This document shows positions 60,292 to 64,000 of a stretch of DNA of 64,000 bases, piece after piece. Source of the stretch: Rubrivivax sp. (lineage in GTDB: Bacteria; Pseudomonadota; Gammaproteobacteria; Burkholderiales; Burkholderiaceae_C); NCBI GenBank assembly GCA_016707445.1, contig JADJHR010000008.1:186001-250000 (forward strand). The letters are read 5' to 3'. Within the stretch, counting starts at the first letter, position 1. Each line of letters begins with the position of its first letter. The position numbers and the translations under genes are program-made. A model generated the notes under the pieces. That model saw nothing but the letters and a program-made list of their open reading frames with translations. It had not been told where the DNA came from and ran no database searches.

Positions 60292-61122
60292 TCAGGCCAC
60301 CTTCAGCTGCTGCGCATAGCCCTTGAGCACCTCGTCGCGCAGCACGCTCCAGATCGCGTTGTGCAGTTCGATGAACCGCGGCGTGACACGCACCTCGGCC
60401 ACGTCGCGCGGGCGCTCGAGGTCGATCGTGAACTCGCCGATCGGGTGCGACGCCGGGCCGGCCGACAGCACGATCACCCGGTCGCTCATCGCGATCGCCT
60501 CATCAAGGTCGTGCGTGATGAACAGCACGGCCTTCTTCTTCGCCGCCCAGAGCTCGAGCACCTCGTTTTCCATCAGCTGACGGGTCTGGATGTCGAGCGC
60601 CGAGAAAGGTTCGTCCATCAGGATGATGTCGGGGTCGAGCGCCAGCGTCTGCGCCAGGCTGGTGCGCTTGCGCATGCCGCCCGAGAGCTGGTGCGGGTAG
60701 CGGTCGCCGAAGCCGCCCAGGCCGACGCGGCGCAGCCAGTCTTCGGCCTGCGCACGCGCATCGGGCCGGCCGCGAAACTCCAGCCCGGCCATCACGTTGC
60801 CCAGCGCGGTGCGCCAGGGCATCAGGCTTTCGGTCTGGAACATGTAGCCGGCGCGGTTGTTGATGCCGTTCAGCACTTCACCGAACACCCGAACGCTGCC
60901 CGTACTGGGCTGCAGCAGCCCGGCGCCGACGTTCAGCAGCGTGCTCTTGCCGCAACCCGTGGGACCGACCACCGAGACGAACTCACCCGGCTTCAGCGCC
61001 AGGCTGACCCCGGCCACCGCGGTGTAGCGCTGGCCCGGCGCGTCGCGGCTGACGAAGGTGCAGGAGACGTCGCTCAGTTCGAGCGCCGGGATGGCGGTGG
61101 TGGCTGGCGCGGGGACGGTCAT
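60292..61122 (-). CDS. ABC transporter ATP-binding protein (NitT/TauT family)
   Basis: The 276-residue ATPase has Walker A VGPTGCGKST, signature LSGGMRKRTSLAQTLALDPD and Walker B IILMDEPFSALD. The motif MRKR, where MRQR is usual, is common in this family's Burkholderiales members. I chose ATG 61122; the frame to 61197 has no start signal. It is first of the three-gene ATPase-permease-PhoX unit and lies divergent from the PEP-CTERM gene. Confidence 0.9.
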   Translation of the reverse strand: MTVPAPATTAIPALELSDVSCTFVSRDAPGQRYTAVAGVSLALKPGEFVSVVGPTGCGKSTLLNVGAGLLQPSTGSVRVFGEVLNGINNRAGYMFQTESLMPWRTALGNVMAGLEFRGRPDARAQAEDWLRRVGLGGFGDRYPHQLSGGMRKRTSLAQTLALDPDIILMDEPFSALDIQTRQLMENEVLELWAAKKKAVLFITHDLDEAIAMSDRVIVLSAGPASHPIGEFTIDLERPRDVAEVRVTPRFIELHNAIWSVLRDEVLKGYAQQLKVA

Positions 61123-61255
61123 TGAGGCCGAAGCATACCGGGCGCGCGTGGCATGACGCTTGGCTTCCCAGGGCCGTCGGCAAACTTGACAGGTCACCCC
61201 GAGCAGTCATCAAGTCAGGTCGGAAGAGTGCATGAAATCAATGATTTGCGTGTTC

Positions 61256-61271
61256 AGGCGCGAAACTTGCT
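61256..61271 (+). promoter_or_regulatory. Candidate sigma-54 promoter of the PEP-CTERM gene
   Basis: AGGCGCGAAACTTGCT has GG and GC exactly ten bases apart and matches TGGCACGN4TTGCW except at two positions. It would start transcription about 30 bases before the ATG at 61312. RpoN control of PEP-CTERM genes is known in some related floc-forming bacteria, which raises the prior. Confidence 0.5.
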
Positions 61272-61311
61272 GCGGCATGTCGATGTGCCCATCTGCAGTA
61301 AAGGAAATCTG

Positions 61312-62049
61312 ATGAACGCAAGATCCTTGTCACTCGTTTCAACCCTGGCGCTGTTCGGCGCGCTCGGCAGCGCGCAAGCCACCACCACCGGCGGCTTCGG
61401 CGCGTGCCCCGGCATATCCACTGGTGGCGAGCGCAGTTCGGTCGTGCTGTCCGATGTGCAGGCCGGCTCACCGAACACCTACAACTTCAAGGTCTGCAAC
61501 AACAGCAGTTCGGAGGGCGAGAGCACCTTCTTGCTGCGCGACTGGGAACTGCCCTACGACCCGGCCGGTGGCATCGCCGGCTACGTGACCCCCACAGGCT
61601 GGGGTTCGGCGATCGAGACCATCGGTCAGGCCAACCCGGCGACCGGCTGGGACGGGGACACACCAACCTGGTTCAACGTCAGCGATCCGTTCTATGACGC
61701 CCGCTACCTGGGCCTGGATCAGGTCATCCATTTCTACACTTGCGGTGGTGACAGCAGTTGCTACGGCAGCGTGGGCGATGTATTTGCTGACCCGATCTCG
61801 CCAGGTGACAGCCTGGAGGGCTTCGGATTCACGTCCCCGTACGGTGTGACCGATGCACCCTATCAGGCGTCCTGGGTCCAGCAGCGACCGCGCAGCGGCG
61901 ACCCGGCCTTCCCGCAGCCGGTGGGCGGCCCGAACACCCCGGGCCTGCGCAACAGCGTGCCCGAGCCCGGCGGCCTGGCACTGTTTGCGCTCAGCCTGGG
62001 TGCCCTGATGGCCGCTCGCGCCCGTCGCCGGGGACGCAAGGCCGACTGA
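61312..62049 (+). CDS. PEP-CTERM sorting-domain protein
   Basis: The 245-residue exported protein has a Sec signal (SLVSTLALFGALGSAQA) and a Cys-poor beta-rich middle with Gly, Thr and Trp. The complete PEP-CTERM tail follows: NSVPEPGGLALFALSLGALM, one helix, then the Arg-rich end ARARRRGRKAD. Exosortase-dependent processing at this tail is expected, linking it to exopolysaccharide or floc formation. Exosortase itself is not in the window. ATG 61312 has AAAGGAA upstream. The function of the middle is unknown. Confidence 0.9.
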   Translation: MNARSLSLVSTLALFGALGSAQATTTGGFGACPGISTGGERSSVVLSDVQAGSPNTYNFKVCNNSSSEGESTFLLRDWELPYDPAGGIAGYVTPTGWGSAIETIGQANPATGWDGDTPTWFNVSDPFYDARYLGLDQVIHFYTCGGDSSCYGSVGDVFADPISPGDSLEGFGFTSPYGVTDAPYQASWVQQRPRSGDPAFPQPVGGPNTPGLRNSVPEPGGLALFALSLGALMAARARRRGRKAD

Positions 62050-62070
62050 TCCACGGCGCTCGGTCACGAC

Positions 62071-62094
62071 CAACGGGGACGCAAGTCCCCGTTG
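62071..62094 (+). terminator. Strong hairpin after the PEP-CTERM gene
   Basis: CAACGGGGAC and GTCCCCGTTG form a perfect 10-bp stem with a GCAA tetraloop, 22 bases after the stop. The following T run is short (CCGTTT), so it may be only partly efficient or act as an mRNA-stabilising hairpin. Confidence 0.7.
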
Positions 62095-62108
62095 CCGTTT
62101 GCGGGCCC

Positions 62109-64000
62109 ATGATCCGAACCATGAGCAGCCTGCCGACCGCAAACCACGCCCTGGGTGACGACGGTGCCTGGACACTGTGGCGCGACATCGCGTTGCGCGG
62201 CACCGGTTTTCCGATCGCCCTGCTGGACGACCTGGCCGACACGGCACTGGCGCAGGCGGTCACCGCTCACCTGAACGCCGACGACGGGCTGGCCGAAACC
62301 ATGCAGCAGGCGCGCCGGGCCTGCCATGCGCGCCTGCAGGACACCGCCGACCCGACGGCGCGCCGGGCCTGGCGCCGCGTGATGCAGACCTTGCAGGCCG
62401 GGCGCGCTGCCGAGCCCACCGGTGACGCCGATTTCGACGCCCTGCTGGCCGGCCTGGCGACCGCCATCGCGGCCGCGGCCGATGGCTGCCAACGTTTCGG
62501 CCAGGCCTTCGACGCTGCGGACGCACAGACCCTGGCCCATCTGCACCGGATGGCCGACGATGCCCGGCTGCGCGAGGCCCTGGCCTGGCAGAACCCGCAG
62601 GCGCTGCTGACGGCGCTGGCGCCGCTGCAGCGCCATGTCCACGAGGGACGGCGCAACGCTGAAGATCGCCAGCATGAAAGGCTGCTGACTCGCTATCTGC
62701 AACGTTATGCCGCCAAGAACGACACCATCGGCTTCTTCGGGCCCGCCGGCTGGGCGCAGGTGCAGGGCCCGGGGCATATGCTCGAGCTGCAGCCCGGGCC
62801 AGCCTTGGCCATCGAGCCACGGGTCAGCGTCGAGCCCTGGGTCGTTCAGGCCCTGGCCGAGGCATTGACCCGCGACGCCGCCGTGCGCCCGCACTTGCGC
62901 CCCTGGCGTCATCCGGCCTGGCGTCTCGGTCCCGATGGCGCCGTGGTGGTACTCGAACGCAGCTTTCGACTGCCCACCTTCGAACACGATCTGTTCATGC
63001 GCTGCAACGGTCGCATGACGGTGGCCGAGATCGCCGAGGCGCTGCGTCAGCCGGCCGATGAAGTCGACGCTGCACTCGCCCGGCTGGAGACGGCGCAGCT
63101 GATCTTCCTGAAGCCCCGAATTCCGCTCGACGGCCCGGCACTGCAGCGCCTGCGCGCGGTTGTCGCGGCCCTGCCCGATCACGCCGCCCGGGCGCGCTGG
63201 CTGCTCGGGGTCGACCAGCTGCTCGACGGCACCGAAACCGCGCGCCACGCGTTCGGGCAGGCCGACGCAGTGGCCACGGTGCAGCACGGCCTGGCAGCAC
63301 CGTTCCAGGCGCTCAGCGGCCAGGGCCCGACCCGACTGCATGGCAACACCTATGCCGGCCGCGGCCTGCTGGTGATGGACGCGCGGCGTGACCTGCAGCT
63401 GCGCATCGGCGAGCCGCTGGCGCTGCAACTGATGACCGCGCTGCGTCCGGTGCTCGACGCCGCGCACTGGTACTCGTGCCAGGTGCATGCTCAGCTGAGC
63501 GAGTTCGCCAGCGGTCTGTTCGACCATTCTCAGCAGGGCGGGCAGATGCCCTTTGACCGCTGGTGGTTCGAGCTGCAGCAAGAGGCGGCCACGGTGCAGG
63601 CCATCGTCGACGACGTCGGCGAGCAGTTGTCCGAACGCTGGGCACAGGTGCTGCCCGTCGACAACGCCGCAAAGGGCAACGATGCCGGTGTGCGGGCTGC
63701 TGCAGTGTTCGCCGACGTGGCGCCCGGCTGGCCGGGTGCCAATTTCCAGGCCCCCGACGTGCTGCTGGCCGCCGCCGATGCCGCGCAGCTGGATGACGCC
63801 TTCTTCGTGCTGGGTGAACTGCACGCCGCCGACCGCAGCTTGCTGCGCCAGGTCTTCGTGTCGGCGCATGCCGATCCGCAGCGACTGGTCGATGCCGTTC
63901 GCGCCGACCAGTCCGAGCCTGAACTTCGCCCGCAGTTGCGTACCGAGGCCCTGCTGGCACGCACCCAGGTGCTGCCCGGCGCGCCCTATGCATTCGACAT
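62109..64000 (+). CDS. Lantibiotic dehydratase (LanB)-like protein, partial (C-terminus off the window)
   Basis: LanB proteins glutamylate and dehydrate Ser/Thr of precursor peptides using Glu-tRNA. The 630 visible codons begin MIRTMSSLPTANHALGDDGA and contain RYLQRYAAKNDTIGFFGPAG, the most recognisable LanB N-terminal block, plus VVLERSFRLPTFEHDLFMRC and RLHGNTYAGRGLLVMDARRD. The frame is open to the edge; full LanB chains are usually 700-1,050 residues. The start is ATG 62109 or ATG 62121 in the same frame. No precursor peptide, LanC or transporter is visible upstream, so the pathway partners, if any, lie to the right. Confidence 0.82.
   Translation, partial: MIRTMSSLPTANHALGDDGAWTLWRDIALRGTGFPIALLDDLADTALAQAVTAHLNADDGLAETMQQARRACHARLQDTADPTARRAWRRVMQTLQAGRAAEPTGDADFDALLAGLATAIAAAADGCQRFGQAFDAADAQTLAHLHRMADDARLREALAWQNPQALLTALAPLQRHVHEGRRNAEDRQHERLLTRYLQRYAAKNDTIGFFGPAGWAQVQGPGHMLELQPGPALAIEPRVSVEPWVVQALAEALTRDAAVRPHLRPWRHPAWRLGPDGAVVVLERSFRLPTFEHDLFMRCNGRMTVAEIAEALRQPADEVDAALARLETAQLIFLKPRIPLDGPALQRLRAVVAALPDHAARARWLLGVDQLLDGTETARHAFGQADAVATVQHGLAAPFQALSGQGPTRLHGNTYAGRGLLVMDARRDLQLRIGEPLALQLMTALRPVLDAAHWYSCQVHAQLSEFASGLFDHSQQGGQMPFDRWWFELQQEAATVQAIVDDVGEQLSERWAQVLPVDNAAKGNDAGVRAAAVFADVAPGWPGANFQAPDVLLAAADAAQLDDAFFVLGELHAADRSLLRQVFVSAHADPQRLVDAVRADQSEPELRPQLRTEALLARTQVLPGAPYAFD

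Noticed and set aside
61160..61185. A second sigma-54-like sequence (TGGCATGACGCTTGGC) upstream of the PEP-CTERM gene.
   Set aside because: The -12 position has GG instead of GC, and it is too far upstream compared with the better-matching element at 61256-61271.

Overview
The window is GC-rich chromosomal DNA, densely packed with short gene spacings. It most likely comes from a Burkholderiales betaproteobacterium of the Rubrivivax/Leptothrix/Aquincola type. This is inferred from gene content: a Bug-type receptor, a split MetH behind an SAH riboswitch, a TorF porin-glnK-amtB operon behind a sigma-54 promoter, a PEP-CTERM protein and the beta/gamma-type GshA. No rRNA, tRNA, CRISPR array or insertion sequence was found.

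Layout. 1-4290 (minus): a BenE-type transporter cut by the window edge, Kup K+ transporter and GshA. 4367-16390 (minus): a type I secretion operon (HlyB-like ABC exporter, HlyD-like adaptor, a small AT-rich membrane protein, then a giant RTX protein with about ten repeat blocks). 16762-17767 (plus): an HTH-fused MNT nucleotidyltransferase overlapping a HEPN protein. 17804-24936: an acyl-CoA catabolic cluster (Bug receptor, NDP-forming acyl-CoA synthetase, glutaryl-CoA-dehydrogenase-like enzyme, DUF35 protein, cysteine-less thiolase) with a divergent LysR gene. 25049-27809: amtB, glnK and a porin behind a sigma-54 promoter with two NtrC-like sites. 27898-32930: comM, an AhpD-like protein, and the C-terminal MetH module behind an SAH riboswitch. 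32992-34224: an OmpA-type lipoprotein. 34323-44478: a nucleoside uptake and salvage locus (add divergent; BMP transporter, cdd, purine nucleoside phosphorylase, nucleotidase, deoA). 44499-51051: SelO, an SDR, a natural hydrolase/Baeyer-Villiger monooxygenase fusion, and a zinc-ribbon membrane protein. 51147-51952: a broken LanC-like gene. 52020-57535: two acyl-CoA dehydrogenases, a crotonase-fold protein, an SDR lacking its tyrosine, and a TPR-GGDEF protein. 57567-61122: a PhoX phosphatase behind an ABC importer pair without a binding protein. 61312-62049: a PEP-CTERM protein. 62109-end: a lantibiotic-dehydratase-like protein cut by the window edge.

The strongest candidate for an undescribed system is the type I secretion operon. 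The first ~155 residues of the RTX protein and the whole adjacent four-helix membrane protein form one visibly AT-rich block. That block lies between a GC-rich adaptor gene and a GC-rich RTX body. The head has a conserved-looking His and Cys arranged as in circularly permuted papain-like hydrolases. I propose an exchangeable toxin-head/immunity cassette plugged into an RTX secretion scaffold. As read here, the RTX gene is frameshifted about 300 bases before its natural end, separating it from its C-terminal secretion signal. Whether this is a sequencing error, a mutation or an off state is the first thing to settle.
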